Program-made: the position numbers and the translations under genes
The notes under the pieces: generated by a model
The model's input: the letters and a program-made list of their open reading frames with translations, nothing else
The model's database searches: none
What the model was told of the DNA's origin: nothing
Part shown: positions 7,935 to 17,600 of the stretch, one piece after another
Numbering within the stretch: position 1 is the stretch's first letter
Layout of the letters: every line of letters starts with the position of its first letter
Assembly (NCBI RefSeq): GCF_018332695.1
Contig: NZ_BOQN01000059.1
Location: 160,526 to 224,525 of the forward strand
Reading direction: 5' to 3'
Source of the DNA: Paractinoplanes toevensis
GTDB lineage: Bacteria; Actinomycetota; Actinomycetes; Mycobacteriales; Micromonosporaceae
Length of the DNA: 64,000 nucleotides

Positions 7935-8794
7935 AGCGAGGCCACCTTCCGGTAGCGGGCCAGTAGGAGCAGAAGGCACGCGGTGATCAGGCAGAACGCC
8001 TCGATGCCGTAGATCACGCCGAAGTCGCCGACGTTGATGCCGAGGTCGTTGCGGCCGCGGAGCCAGGCTTCGACGCCGGAGATCAGGCTCATCGGACTGG
8101 CCAGGCCGGCGAGATCGTTGGCGGTGTGCGACGGCAGCACGCTGAGCACGCCGACGACCGGCGCGGTCATCAGGAAGACCGCGACGATGCCGCCGGCGGC
8201 GAAGGCACGCTTGCCGGTGAGCGAGGCGATCAGCAGGCTGATGCTGGTGAAGATGAACGCCCACAGCACGCTGTAGGCCCATCCGGGCAGCAGCAGCCCG
8301 ACCTCGTGCCAAACCCCGCGCATCCCGGTCTTGGTGGTGAAGGCGCCACCCAGGAACATGATGAATTGCGGTACGCCGAGCAGCAGCCACACCGCGGTGG
8401 CCAGCGCGGCCACCTTGGCGATCACGTAGTCGGCGGCGCGCAGCGGCCGGCTGAAGTAGAGCGGGAGCACCCCGGAGCGCAGATCGCGGGAGACCAGCTC
8501 GGGCGCCACGATGGCGACGAAGAAGATCACCAGCCAGCTCATCGAGTCGGCGAACGCGTAGTAGTCGAACAGCCAGGTGCCGGTCTGCGAACGGACCGCC
8601 GCGTTGATCACCGCGACGAGCAGCACGATCGCGGCCACACCCCACGGGAAGATCTTCGACTTGGCCGAGCGGCCCAGGCCGAACGTGGCCCGCAGTCCGT
8701 GCTGGTAGAGCGCGCCCAGCACCGCGGCCCGGCCGAGCCGGGGACCGTCGTAGCGCTGGTACCCGATGTCGTGGATGACGCCGGCGTCAGACAT
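7931..8794 (-). CDS. ABC transporter permease (ABC-2 type)
   Basis: A 287-aa membrane protein with about six predicted transmembrane segments. The motif RDLRSGVLPLYFSRPLRAADYVIAK, placed after the second segment, is typical of ABC-2 export permeases that couple to DrrA/BcrA-like ATPases. The N-terminal 50 residues are soluble, starting GYQRYDGPRLGR, a segment shared by many actinobacterial permeases of this kind. It overlaps the upstream ATPase by 8 nt and the downstream ATPase by 4 nt, so all four genes of the cluster appear co-transcribed. Confidence 0.92.
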   Translation of the reverse strand: MSDAGVIHDIGYQRYDGPRLGRAAVLGALYQHGLRATFGLGRSAKSKIFPWGVAAIVLLVAVINAAVRSQTGTWLFDYYAFADSMSWLVIFFVAIVAPELVSRDLRSGVLPLYFSRPLRAADYVIAKVAALATAVWLLLGVPQFIMFLGGAFTTKTGMRGVWHEVGLLLPGWAYSVLWAFIFTSISLLIASLTGKRAFAAGGIVAVFLMTAPVVGVLSVLPSHTANDLAGLASPMSLISGVEAWLRGRNDLGINVGDFGVIYGIEAFCLITACLLLLLARYRKVASL

Positions 8795-9701
8795 CGGCCG
8801 TCTCCTTCGCGGTGAAGAGCTCGGCGACGCGGTGGCGCCGCTGGTCGAGACGGTGCAGCGGCAGGTCGAGGTCGGCCACGGCGCGCAGGATCCGGTCGTA
8901 CGCCGTCTCCGATTCGAGCGGCACCAGCAGCTGCCGGCCGTCCGGGGTGACGATGAAGCCGAGGGCGCGCAGCGCCGAGGCGAGTTCGTCGGTGCCCTCG
9001 CTGACCTCGACGGCGAGCACGTCGGACGCCGTGGTCATGCTGGAGATGCGGTCGGCGCGCAGCAGCCGGCCGGCCTCGATGGCGATGAGCGAGTCACAGA
9101 TCCGCTCGACCTCGCCGAGCAGGTGCGAGCAGACCACCACGGAGATGCCGAACTCGGTGCCGATCCGGTGGACCAGGGTGAGCATGGCGTCCCGGCCGGC
9201 CGGGTCGAGGCCGTTGGTGGGCTCGTCGAGCAGCAGCAGGTCGGGGTCGTGCACGAGCGCCTGGGCCAGCTTGACCCGCTGCTTCATGCCGGTCGAGTAG
9301 CCGCCGATCTGCCGGTAGCGCTCCTCGTAGAGGCCGACGTGGCGCAGCGCCTCGGAGGCCCGCTCGCGCGCCGCGGTCTTGGGCAGGCCGCTGAGCCGGC
9401 CCACGTGGGTGACGAACTCGGAGGCGGAGACGTCGGGCGGGAGGCAGTCGTTCTCCGGCATGTAGCCGACCCGCGCGCGGACCTTGTCGGTCTCGGTGAC
9501 CGGGTCGAGCCCGAACACCCGGACCTCTCCGGAGCTGGGCGCCAGCAGGCCCAGCATGATCTTGATAAAGGTGCTCTTGCCGGCGCCGTTGGCGCCGACG
9601 AGCCCGATGACGCCCGCATCGACGTCGACGGTGAGGTCGGACAGTGCCGTTACCCCACCGCCGTACGTCTTCGTCAGCGCCTGAGTCGCGATGATGGTCA
9701 C
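8787..9701 (-). CDS. ABC transporter ATP-binding protein, first gene of operon
   Basis: A 304-aa ABC ATPase with Walker A GANGAGKST, signature YSTGMKQRVKLAQAL, Walker B LLLLDEPTNGLD and the H-loop CSHLLGEVE. It begins with GTG at 9701. There is no Shine-Dalgarno sequence; instead a TAGGCT -10 hexamer lies 6 nt upstream, so the transcript is probably leaderless. It heads the ATPase-permease-ATPase-permease operon. The presence of two ATPase/permease pairs suggests either a heteromeric exporter or two related exporters expressed together. Confidence 0.94.
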   Translation of the reverse strand: MTIIATQALTKTYGGGVTALSDLTVDVDAGVIGLVGANGAGKSTFIKIMLGLLAPSSGEVRVFGLDPVTETDKVRARVGYMPENDCLPPDVSASEFVTHVGRLSGLPKTAARERASEALRHVGLYEERYRQIGGYSTGMKQRVKLAQALVHDPDLLLLDEPTNGLDPAGRDAMLTLVHRIGTEFGISVVVCSHLLGEVERICDSLIAIEAGRLLRADRISSMTTASDVLAVEVSEGTDELASALRALGFIVTPDGRQLLVPLESETAYDRILRAVADLDLPLHRLDQRRHRVAELFTAKETADV

Positions 9702-9707
9702 GCGCCC

Positions 9708-9713
9708 AGCCTA
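9708..9713 (-). promoter_or_regulatory. -10 box TAGGCT for leaderless ABC operon
   Basis: On the minus strand TAGGCT is followed by 6 nt (gggcgc) and then the GTG start of the ABC ATPase. This TANNNT-N6-start geometry is the usual actinobacterial leaderless promoter. No convincing -35 box is visible. Confidence 0.5.
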
Positions 9714-9747
9714 GGAACAGCCCGCACCCTTGCGGATCCGGAGAATC

Positions 9748-9774
9748 CCTGAGAGCCCCTCGGGGTCTCTCAGG
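9748..9774 (-). terminator. Hairpin after ppc
   Basis: CCTGAGAG and CTCTCAGG pair around an inner CCCC/GGGG stem with a tiny loop, between the ppc stop (9794) and the ABC operon start (9701), both on the minus strand. It probably ends the ppc transcript. There is no U tract. A further CTCTCAGG copy lies at 9778-9785 just outside the stem. Confidence 0.6.
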
Positions 9775-9793
9775 TCACTCTCAGGAACATGGG

Positions 9794-12589
9794 TCAGCCG
9801 GTGTTGCGCATGCCGGCCGCGATGCCGTTCACCGAAGTGAGCAGCGCCCGCTCCAGCGCCGTCGAGTCGGACGGTGCGCGGCGTGCGCCCGGCCCGGTGG
9901 CCGGCTGGCTGTCGGTGTCGGCCAGGTCGCGGTACTGACGCAGCAGCGCGACCTGCAGGTGGTGCAGCGGGAGCAGGTAGGTGTCCCGGACGCCGAGCGT
10001 GCGCCGGAGCTCGGGCTGCGAGGCCAGCAGGTCGTCACCACCGGTGATCGCCAGAACCTCGCGCACGGTCAGTTCGTACTCCTCGCGGATCTTCTCGAAG
10101 ATCGGGTGGAGGTTCTCCGGGACCAGGGTCTCGACGTAGCGCCGGGCGATGTCCAGGTCGGTCTTGTTCAGCATCATCTCGACGTTCGACAGGAACGTCT
10201 TGAAGAACTGCCAGTCCGCGGCCATCTCCTTGATGTGCTCGGTGTGCCCGGCCTCCCGGGCCGCCTTGAGGCCGGTGCCGACGCCGAACCAGCCCGGCAC
10301 GATCTGCCGGGTCTGCGTCCAGCCGAACACCCACGGGATGGCGCGCAGGCCGCCGAGGCCGGCGTCGGCGTTCGGCCGCTTGGCCGGCCGGGAGCCGATG
10401 TTGAGCTGGCCGAGCAGCTCGGTCGGGGTGGCCGCCCAGAAGTACGCGGGCAGGTCCGGGTCCTGGACCAGCGTGCGGTACTGCGCGAAGGCCGCGTCGG
10501 AGGCCACGTCCATGGTCGCGTCCCAGCGGGCCAGCCGCTCGAGGTCGACCGACGGGGTGGTGTGCAGCAGCGTCGCCTGCAGCACGGCCGCGACCGTGAG
10601 CTCCAGGTTTTCCCGGGCCAGGGCGGGCAGCGTGTACTTGTCGGAGATGACCTCGCCCTGCTCGGTCACCTTGATCGCGCCGTCCAGCGTGCCGTACGGC
10701 TGGGCCAGGATCGCCTCGTGGGTGGGGCCACCGCCACGGCCGACGGTGCCGCCCCGGCCGTGGAACAGCCGCAGGCGTACGCCGTGCCGGGCGGCCACGT
10801 CACGCAGCGAGCGCTGCGCCTTGTGGATGCGCCACTGCGAGGTGGTGATGCCGGCCTCCTTGTTGGAGTCGGAGTAGCCGAGCATGACCTCCTGCACGTC
10901 GCCGCGGGCCCGGACGATCTCCCGGTAGGCGGGCAGGTTGAGCATCTCGTCCAGCAGCTCGCCACCGGCGTCCAGCTCGGCCGGGGTCTCCAGCAGCGGC
11001 ACGATGTTGACCCGGGCCCGGCCGGTGTGGATGTCGACCAGGCCGGCCTCGCGGGCCAGCACGGCCGCGGCCAGCACGTCGTCGACGCCGAGGGTCATCG
11101 AGATGATGTAGGTCTCGATGACGTCCGGGCCGAACCGCTCCTGCACGTTCCGGATCGTGTTGAACACGTCGAACGTCTTGCGGGCCGAGTCGGTCAGCGG
11201 GGTGTCGGCGCTGGCCAGCGGCCGCCGCCCGGTCAGCTCGGCGGCGAGCAGCTTGGTGCGCTCGGGCCGGTCCAGCGCGGCGTAATCGTCGACCTCGCCG
11301 ACCTGCGCGTACATCTGCTGGAGCACCTCGTGGTGCTTCTCGGCGTGCTCGCGCACGTCGAGCGTGGCCAGCTGCAGGCCGAAGGCGGAGACCGTCCGGA
11401 TCGCGGAGGCGACCACGCCGACCGCGGTGAGCTGGCCGGAGTTGCGGGCCAGCGAGGCGCGCATCAGCTCCAGGTCGCTGATCAGCTCGTCGTTGCCGAG
11501 GTAGTCGCGGCCGGGCGCGTGCGCGGTGCCACGGCGCAGCCGTTCCCGGGTGTTCGACAGCTTCGCCTTGATCGCCCGGACCTTCAGGCGGTACGGCTCC
11601 TCGGCGTTGGTCTTGCGGAACCGGGGCGCGACCTCGGGCAGGTTGTCCAGGTCCTTGGCGAGCGACGCGGACAGGTCGAGCGACACCCCGCGCAGCCGGC
11701 GGGAGACCGACAGCTCGTCGATCAGCTTGTCCATGGCCTTCTCGGTGGCCTGGATGCCGTGCTCGTGCTGGATCATCAGGACGTCGCGGGTGACGGCCGG
11801 GGTGACGAACGGGTTGCCGTCCCGGTCGCCGCCGATCCACGAGCCGAAGGTCAGCGGGCGCGCGGTCGGTGCGGTCTCCACGCCCAGGTTGCGCAGCGTC
11901 TCGGCCAGGTCGGTGAGCACCTGCGGGGCCGCCTCCGCGTACAGGTCGCGCAGGTAGTAGACGGCGTTGCGGGCCTCGTCGGTCGGGTCCGGCCGGTCCA
12001 GCCGCAGCTCGTCGGTCTGCCACAGCAGGTCGATCAGCTCGGCGAACCGCCGGGTCGAGGCGGTGGTGTCGGACGCGCCGTAGAGGACCGCGGCGGCCGC
12101 CTCGGCGTCCAGCGCGTCGGCGAGCTGCCGCAGCTTGGACAGGATCGAGCGGCGGGATGCCTCGGTCGGGTGCGCGGTGAAGACCGGGCGCACGGCGAGC
12201 CGGCGGGCGGCGGCGGCGATCTCGTCGGCCGGCACACCCTTCTCGGCGATGCGCTTGGCCGCCTGGTCGAGCCAGCCGCCGTCCTTGGCCCGGCGGCGCT
12301 GCAGGTCACGGGACCGGTGCACCTGCTCGGTGATGTTGGCCAGGTGGAAGTAGGTGGAGAAGGCGCGGGCCAGTTTCGTGCCGGTGGTGACGTCCATCGC
12401 GGCGAGCCGGTCGGCGGCGGCCACGGCGTCCTGGCGGACCAGGGCGCGAACCTCCTCGACCAGGTCGAGCAGCGGACGGCCTTCCTGCCGGGCCAGGGTC
12501 TGGCCGAGCAGCGTGCCGATCCGCCGGATGTCGGCACGTAGCGCGGCGTCCGGGCCTTCGGGGTCGAGGTGGCCGGGCTGGTCGGTCAT
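9794..12589 (-). CDS. ppc: Phosphoenolpyruvate carboxylase
   Basis: A 931-aa enzyme that adds bicarbonate to phosphoenolpyruvate to give oxaloacetate, refilling the TCA cycle. Recognised by the conserved blocks VFTAHPTEASRRSI (catalytic His), SWIGGDRDGNPFVT, LGYSDSNKEAGI, LFHGRGGTVGRGGGPTHEAI (glycine-rich loop) and the C-terminal GMRNTG. The length matches bacterial PEPC. The start is the ATG at 12589, which has AGGAG 8 nt upstream; a longer in-frame start at 12688 lacks family likeness. It is transcribed alone, in the same direction as the hypX-like gene upstream, with a hairpin downstream. Confidence 0.97.
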   Translation of the reverse strand: MTDQPGHLDPEGPDAALRADIRRIGTLLGQTLARQEGRPLLDLVEEVRALVRQDAVAAADRLAAMDVTTGTKLARAFSTYFHLANITEQVHRSRDLQRRRAKDGGWLDQAAKRIAEKGVPADEIAAAARRLAVRPVFTAHPTEASRRSILSKLRQLADALDAEAAAAVLYGASDTTASTRRFAELIDLLWQTDELRLDRPDPTDEARNAVYYLRDLYAEAAPQVLTDLAETLRNLGVETAPTARPLTFGSWIGGDRDGNPFVTPAVTRDVLMIQHEHGIQATEKAMDKLIDELSVSRRLRGVSLDLSASLAKDLDNLPEVAPRFRKTNAEEPYRLKVRAIKAKLSNTRERLRRGTAHAPGRDYLGNDELISDLELMRASLARNSGQLTAVGVVASAIRTVSAFGLQLATLDVREHAEKHHEVLQQMYAQVGEVDDYAALDRPERTKLLAAELTGRRPLASADTPLTDSARKTFDVFNTIRNVQERFGPDVIETYIISMTLGVDDVLAAAVLAREAGLVDIHTGRARVNIVPLLETPAELDAGGELLDEMLNLPAYREIVRARGDVQEVMLGYSDSNKEAGITTSQWRIHKAQRSLRDVAARHGVRLRLFHGRGGTVGRGGGPTHEAILAQPYGTLDGAIKVTEQGEVISDKYTLPALARENLELTVAAVLQATLLHTTPSVDLERLARWDATMDVASDAAFAQYRTLVQDPDLPAYFWAATPTELLGQLNIGSRPAKRPNADAGLGGLRAIPWVFGWTQTRQIVPGWFGVGTGLKAAREAGHTEHIKEMAADWQFFKTFLSNVEMMLNKTDLDIARRYVETLVPENLHPIFEKIREEYELTVREVLAITGGDDLLASQPELRRTLGVRDTYLLPLHHLQVALLRQYRDLADTDSQPATGPGARRAPSDSTALERALLTSVNGIAAGMRNTG

Positions 12590-12702
12590 CGGGGCGCTCC
12601 TTAGGGCAATCAGGTGCTCAAGGACGGCGCTGTCCCCGACTCTGCCGATGCTATCGGCGTGGCCTATGGGCCGGGTGAATTGAGGCAAGTCTCACGGATC
12701 CG

Positions 12703-14445
12703 TCAGGCTGAGACGGGTACCGCCGGGCGAAGCGTAGCTGCCCGGCGGGCTTTCGGGGCAGCCTTGACCGCCGCGGGCGGCAGGAGCCGGACCGGGGTCT
12801 CGGTGGCCTTCTCCTTGCGGACGAACGCGTGCCGGGCCGCGGCGAAACCGGACCGGTCGGCGTACATGTCACGGCTCATCTCGGCGAGCTCCCGGGCCTC
12901 GTACACCTCGAGCGGGACGCGCTCGGCGGCGAGCCGCCGCGCCTTGGCCTGGCGCCGGTTGCGCGCGGCGCGCACGTCACTCTCGCGTTCGGCGAGGGCG
13001 GCGAGCCAGTCCGCGTACGCGTCGGGGTGGCGCGGTCCGACCTCGTCGACCAGGCCGATCGATCGGGCCCGGGCCGCGCTCACCGGCAGTTTCTCGTCGA
13101 TCAGCCGTTGCGCCGAGTCGGCACCGACCCGCCGGGGCAGGGTGAACGTGTGCAGTTCGGAGCCGTACAGGCCCATGTCGTAGAAGGGGTTGAGGACGAT
13201 CCCGTCCCGGGCGGCCACGATGTCGGCACCCAGGCCGAGCATCACGCCACCGGCGCCGGCGCTGCCCGCATAGCCGGCGATGACCACCTGCCGCGTACAC
13301 GTGATGATCTCCCGGCAGACCTCGTTGATCGCCCGGATGTTGGCCCAGGCCGCGCTGGCCGGGTCGGGTGCGGCCTCGATGACGTTGAGGTGGATGCCGT
13401 TGCTGAACGCGTCGGTGCCGCCGCGCAGCACCAGCACCTCGGTGTCCTGGGCGACCGCGTGCCGCAGCGCGGCGATCAGCCGCCGGCAGTGCCCCGGCGC
13501 CATGGCGCCGTTGTAGAAGTCGAAGGCGAGCCAGCCGACCGCGCCGGTGCGCCGGTAGCGCACCTGCCGGTAGGTGCCGGGATGCTCCGGCTCGCTGCCG
13601 ACCGGCAGCGGCGAGTGGGGTACGCCGCGCAGGCGCGCGCCGAGCAGCGAGGTCGCCGGAAGCTTGATGCCGAACCGGCCGTGCCCGGGGTCGGCGGGCC
13701 GCAGATGCCCCAGCCAGACGCTGCCGTCTCCGGTCCCGACCAGCACCGCGCCCTGCCGCCGGGTGAGGATCTGTCCCGGTCGCCCACCGCGACCGACGCC
13801 GGGAAGCGCGTCGTACGCGAACACCGGAAGCCCGCCGACCTCGGTCTTCACGCCCGGGGCGCCGTCCGCGGCCCGGATCTTCCGGACGATCTTCTCGGTC
13901 GAGTCGGTCCAGTCGAAGGCGCGGTCCGGCTGGCGCATGAGCGGCCGGGCCTGCGCCTGGTCGGCCGGTACCGGTGCGAAGGACGGGTCGTGCGCCTTGG
14001 TGACCACCTCGAGGATGCACTCCATGGCGGCGTCGGCGACCGGCCCGTTGTAGAGCGACGACTTGCGCGGCGGCGCGGCCGGCAGGGCGAACGTGCGGGT
14101 GGCCCAGATCGGCCCGGCGTCCATCTCCTCGACGGCCTGCAGCGCGGTGACGCCCCAGGAGCGGGCGCCGTCGGCGATCGCCCAGTCCAGCGAGGACGGT
14201 CCGCGGTCACCGACCGGCCCGGGGTGGATGATCACGGTGGGCCGGTTCTGCCAGACCTGGGCCGGCACCCGGTCCTTGAGGAACGGACAGATGATCAACT
14301 CCGGGTCGGCCCGCTGCACCCCCGAGATCATGTCCGCCTCACCGGTGGCGAACAGGACGCTCACGTCGTGCCCGGCCTCACGCAGCGCGCACCAGGCCCG
14401 CTGGCTCAGCCCGTTGAACGCCGTAACGAGCAGCAGGATCCGCAC
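12703..14445 (-). CDS. hypX: HypX/HoxX-type hydrogenase maturation protein
   Basis: A 580-aa fusion of an N-terminal formyl-tetrahydrofolate transferase-like domain (about 1-290) and a C-terminal enoyl-CoA hydratase/isomerase-like domain (about 300-545). The motif IHPGPVGDRGPSSLDWAI (about 73-90) and the blocks FSNGIHLNVIEAA, GYAGSAGAGGVMLGLGAD and LNPFYDMGLYGSE are characteristic of HypX. HypX makes the CO ligand of [NiFe]-hydrogenase from formyl-tetrahydrofolate under aerobic conditions. The start is GTG 14445, with a strong AGGAGG 5 nt upstream. No hydrogenase structural or other hyp gene is present in this window, so its partner must lie elsewhere. After the catalytic Glu the usual aromatic YWTY is replaced by LHTF. 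Confidence 0.88.
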   Translation of the reverse strand: MRILLLVTAFNGLSQRAWCALREAGHDVSVLFATGEADMISGVQRADPELIICPFLKDRVPAQVWQNRPTVIIHPGPVGDRGPSSLDWAIADGARSWGVTALQAVEEMDAGPIWATRTFALPAAPPRKSSLYNGPVADAAMECILEVVTKAHDPSFAPVPADQAQARPLMRQPDRAFDWTDSTEKIVRKIRAADGAPGVKTEVGGLPVFAYDALPGVGRGGRPGQILTRRQGAVLVGTGDGSVWLGHLRPADPGHGRFGIKLPATSLLGARLRGVPHSPLPVGSEPEHPGTYRQVRYRRTGAVGWLAFDFYNGAMAPGHCRRLIAALRHAVAQDTEVLVLRGGTDAFSNGIHLNVIEAAPDPASAAWANIRAINEVCREIITCTRQVVIAGYAGSAGAGGVMLGLGADIVAARDGIVLNPFYDMGLYGSELHTFTLPRRVGADSAQRLIDEKLPVSAARARSIGLVDEVGPRHPDAYADWLAALAERESDVRAARNRRQAKARRLAAERVPLEVYEARELAEMSRDMYADRSGFAAARHAFVRKEKATETPVRLLPPAAVKAAPKARRAATLRPAVPVSA

Positions 14446-14516
14446 GTTGCCTCCTTGGGAGCCGTACAACTCGCTGGCACTATTCTCCGGCTATCGACCG
14501 TTATGTCGGACATGTT

Positions 14517-14546
14517 GTCCGGCCCGTGAATGTCAGAGGGCCGGAC
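14517..14546. repeat. Inverted repeat between hypX and mfd
   Basis: GTCCGGCCC and GGGCCGGAC form a perfect 9-bp inverted repeat with a 12-nt loop in the 170-nt divergent region. It could be a regulator site or a hairpin in the mfd leader. No clear promoter hexamers could be assigned on either side. Confidence 0.45.
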
Positions 14547-14615
14547 TAGACTCGTCCGCATACCCCCGTCCCGCCGGACGCTGGGGTTATTCGACGTGTT
14601 CGTGAGGTCATCACC

Positions 14616-17600
14616 ATGCAGCTCTCCGGCCTGATCCCGGCGGCCCTGCGCGACCGCGGGCTCGCTCGCGCCCGCGACCTCGCGCGAAAAGGGTTCGTCG
14701 ACTCCGACTCCCTCGACCTGACCGCGCCCGCATCGCTGCGGCCGTTCGTGGTCGCGGCCGTGGCCGGCGCGGCCGACCTCGGTGGCGCCGGGCGCCCGGT
14801 GCTCGCCGTCACCGCCACCAGCCGCGAGGCCGACGACCTGGCCGAGGCACTCGGTTGCCTGATCAACCCCGATCAGGTCGCCGTCTTCCCGTCCTGGGAG
14901 ACGCTGCCGCACGAGCGGCTGTCGCCGCGGTCCGACACGGTCGGGCGGCGGCTCGCCGTGCTGCGGCGGCTCGCCCACCCCGCGGGCCACCCGCTGCGGG
15001 TGGTCGTGGCGCCGGTGCGCAGCGTGCTGCAGCCGCAGCTCAAGGGCCTCGGCGATCTCGAGCCGGTAGAGCTGGTCACCGGCGGTTCGGCCGATCTCGA
15101 GGGCGTGTCCCGGCGGCTCTCCGACATGGCCTACGCGCGGGTCGACCTGGTCACCAAGCGCGGCGAGTTCGCGGTGCGCGGCGGCATTCTCGACGTCTTC
15201 CCGCCCACCGACGAGCACCCGTCCCGGGTCGAGTTCTGGGGCGACGAGGTCGAGGAGATCCGCACCTTCGCGGTCGCCGACCAGCGCACCATCGACCCGG
15301 TCGAGCGGCTGTGGGCACCGCCCTGCCGCGAGCTGCTGCTGACGCCGGAGGTTCGCGCGCGGGCCGCCGAGCTGGCCGCCGAGCACCCCGAGCTGGCCGA
15401 GATCCTCGACAAGCTGGCCGAGGGCATCCCGGTCGAGGGCATGGAGTCGCTGGCCCCGGCCCTGCTGGACGGCACCGACAGCATGGAGTTGCTGCTCGAC
15501 TGCATGCCGGCCGGCACCCACGTGCTGCTCTGCGATCCGGAGCGCATCCGCACCCGGGCGCACGACCTCACCCGTACCTCGAATGAGTTTCTCGAGGCCT
15601 CCTGGGCCGCGGCCGCCGTCGGCGGCCAGGCGCCGATCGACGTCGGCGCCGCCGCTTTCAAAACCCTCGCCGATGTACGCGCTCATGCGGCGACCCTGTC
15701 CCAGCCGTGGTGGTCGGTTTCGCCGTTCGGTCTGGCCGAGTCCGAGGAGGCGCCGGCCGCCGATCAGCCGTGGCTCGACGCCCCGGCCGCGGTGGCGGTG
15801 TCGCCCGACCTGGGCGACGCCATCGCGCTCGCGGCCCAGCCGGTGCCGCTCTACCACGGCGACACGTCCCGGCTGACCGCCGATCTGAGCGAGTGGGTCG
15901 CGGCCGGGTGGGCGGTCGCGCTGATCTTCGAGGGGCACGGCACCGCGCAGCGGGCGACCGAGGTGCTGCGCGACGCCGGCGTCGGCGTCACCCCGGTTGA
16001 CTCCATCGAGAAAGCCATCGAGTCCGGCCAGGTGCTGATCACCTGCGGCGGGCTCAACCACGGATTCGTCGACGCGGCCTCGCAGCTCGCGATCATCACC
16101 GGCAACGACATCAGCGGCGGCCGCGGCGCCTCCACGAAGGACATGCGCCGGATGCCGTCCCGGCGGCGCAACACGATCGACCCGCTCGAGCTGAAGCCGG
16201 GCGACCACGTGGTGCACGAGCAGCACGGCATCGGCCGCTACGTCGAGCTGGTGCAGCGCACGGTCAACGGCGCCGACCGGGAATACCTGGTGATCGAGTA
16301 CGCCCCGTCCAAGCGCGGCCAACCCGGCGACCGGCTCTACGTCCCGACCGACCAGCTCGACCAGCTGTCCCGCTACGTCGGCGGGGAGCAGCCGACCCTG
16401 CACAAGATGGGCGGCACCGACTGGCAGAAGAGCAAGGCCCGCGCCCGCAAGGCGGTCCGCGAGATCGCCGCCCAGCTGATCCAGCTCTACGCGGCCCGGC
16501 AGGCGTCACAGGGTCACGCGTTCGGCCCGGACACCCCGTGGCAGCGCGAGCTGGAGGACGCCTTCCCGTACACCGAGACGCCCGACCAGTTGTCCGCGAT
16601 CTCCGAGGTCAAGCACGACATGGAGCTGGCCGTCCCGATGGACCGGCTGATCTGTGGCGACGTCGGTTACGGCAAGACCGAGATCGCCGTGCGCGCCGCG
16701 TTCAAGGCCGTTCAGGACGGCAAGCAGGTGGCCGTCCTGGTGCCGACGACGCTGCTGGCCCAGCAGCACTTCAACACGTTCACCGAGCGGATGAACCAGT
16801 TCCCGATCCAGATCAAGCAGCTGTCCCGGTTCCAGACCCCGACCGAGGCGAAACTGACCCTGGAGCACGCCGCCGACGGCACCGCCGACATCGTGATCGG
16901 CACCCACCGCCTGCTGTCCAACTCGACCAAGTTCAAAAACCTGGGCCTGATCATCGTCGACGAGGAGCAGCGCTTCGGCGTCGAGCACAAGGAGCAGCTC
17001 AAGGCCCTGCGCGCCTCGGTCGACGTGCTGACCATGTCGGCCACCCCGATCCCGCGCACCCTGGAGATGGCGATCACCGGCATCCGGGAGATGTCCACCA
17101 TCGCCACCCCGCCCGAGGAGCGCCACCCGGTGCTCACCTTCGTCGGCGCGCAGGACGACAAGCAGGTGGCCGCGGCCATCCACCGTGAGCTGCTCCGCGA
17201 CGGCCAGGTCTTCTACCTGCACAACCGGGTCGAGTCGATCGACCGCGCCGCCCGCAAGCTGCGCGAGCTGGTCCCCGAGGCGCGGGTCGCGGTGGCGCAC
17301 GGCCAGATGAGCGAGGAACAGCTGGAGAAGGTGATGGTCGGCTTCTGGGAGAAGGAGTTCGACGTCCTGGTCTGCACCACGATCGTCGAGTCCGGCATCG
17401 ACATCCCGAACGCCAACACCCTCATCGTCGAGCGCGCCGACCTGCTGGGCCTGGCCCAGCTGCACCAGATCCGCGGCCGGGTCGGCCGGGGCCGGGAGCG
17501 GGCGTACGCCTACTTCCTCTACCCCCGGGAGAAGCCGCTGACCGAGCACGCCCACGAGCGGCTCGCGACCATCGCCCAGCACACCGAGCTGGGCGCCGGC

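Noticed and set aside
7935..8645. Longer start of the second ABC ATPase
   Set aside because: The extension runs over the upstream permease gene and lacks ABC likeness; the ATG at 7934 begins a complete ATPase.
9959..12541. 860-codon open frame on the + strand opposite ppc
   Set aside because: It mirrors ppc codons on the opposite strand, is rich in R, G, V and Q, and has no recognisable domain.
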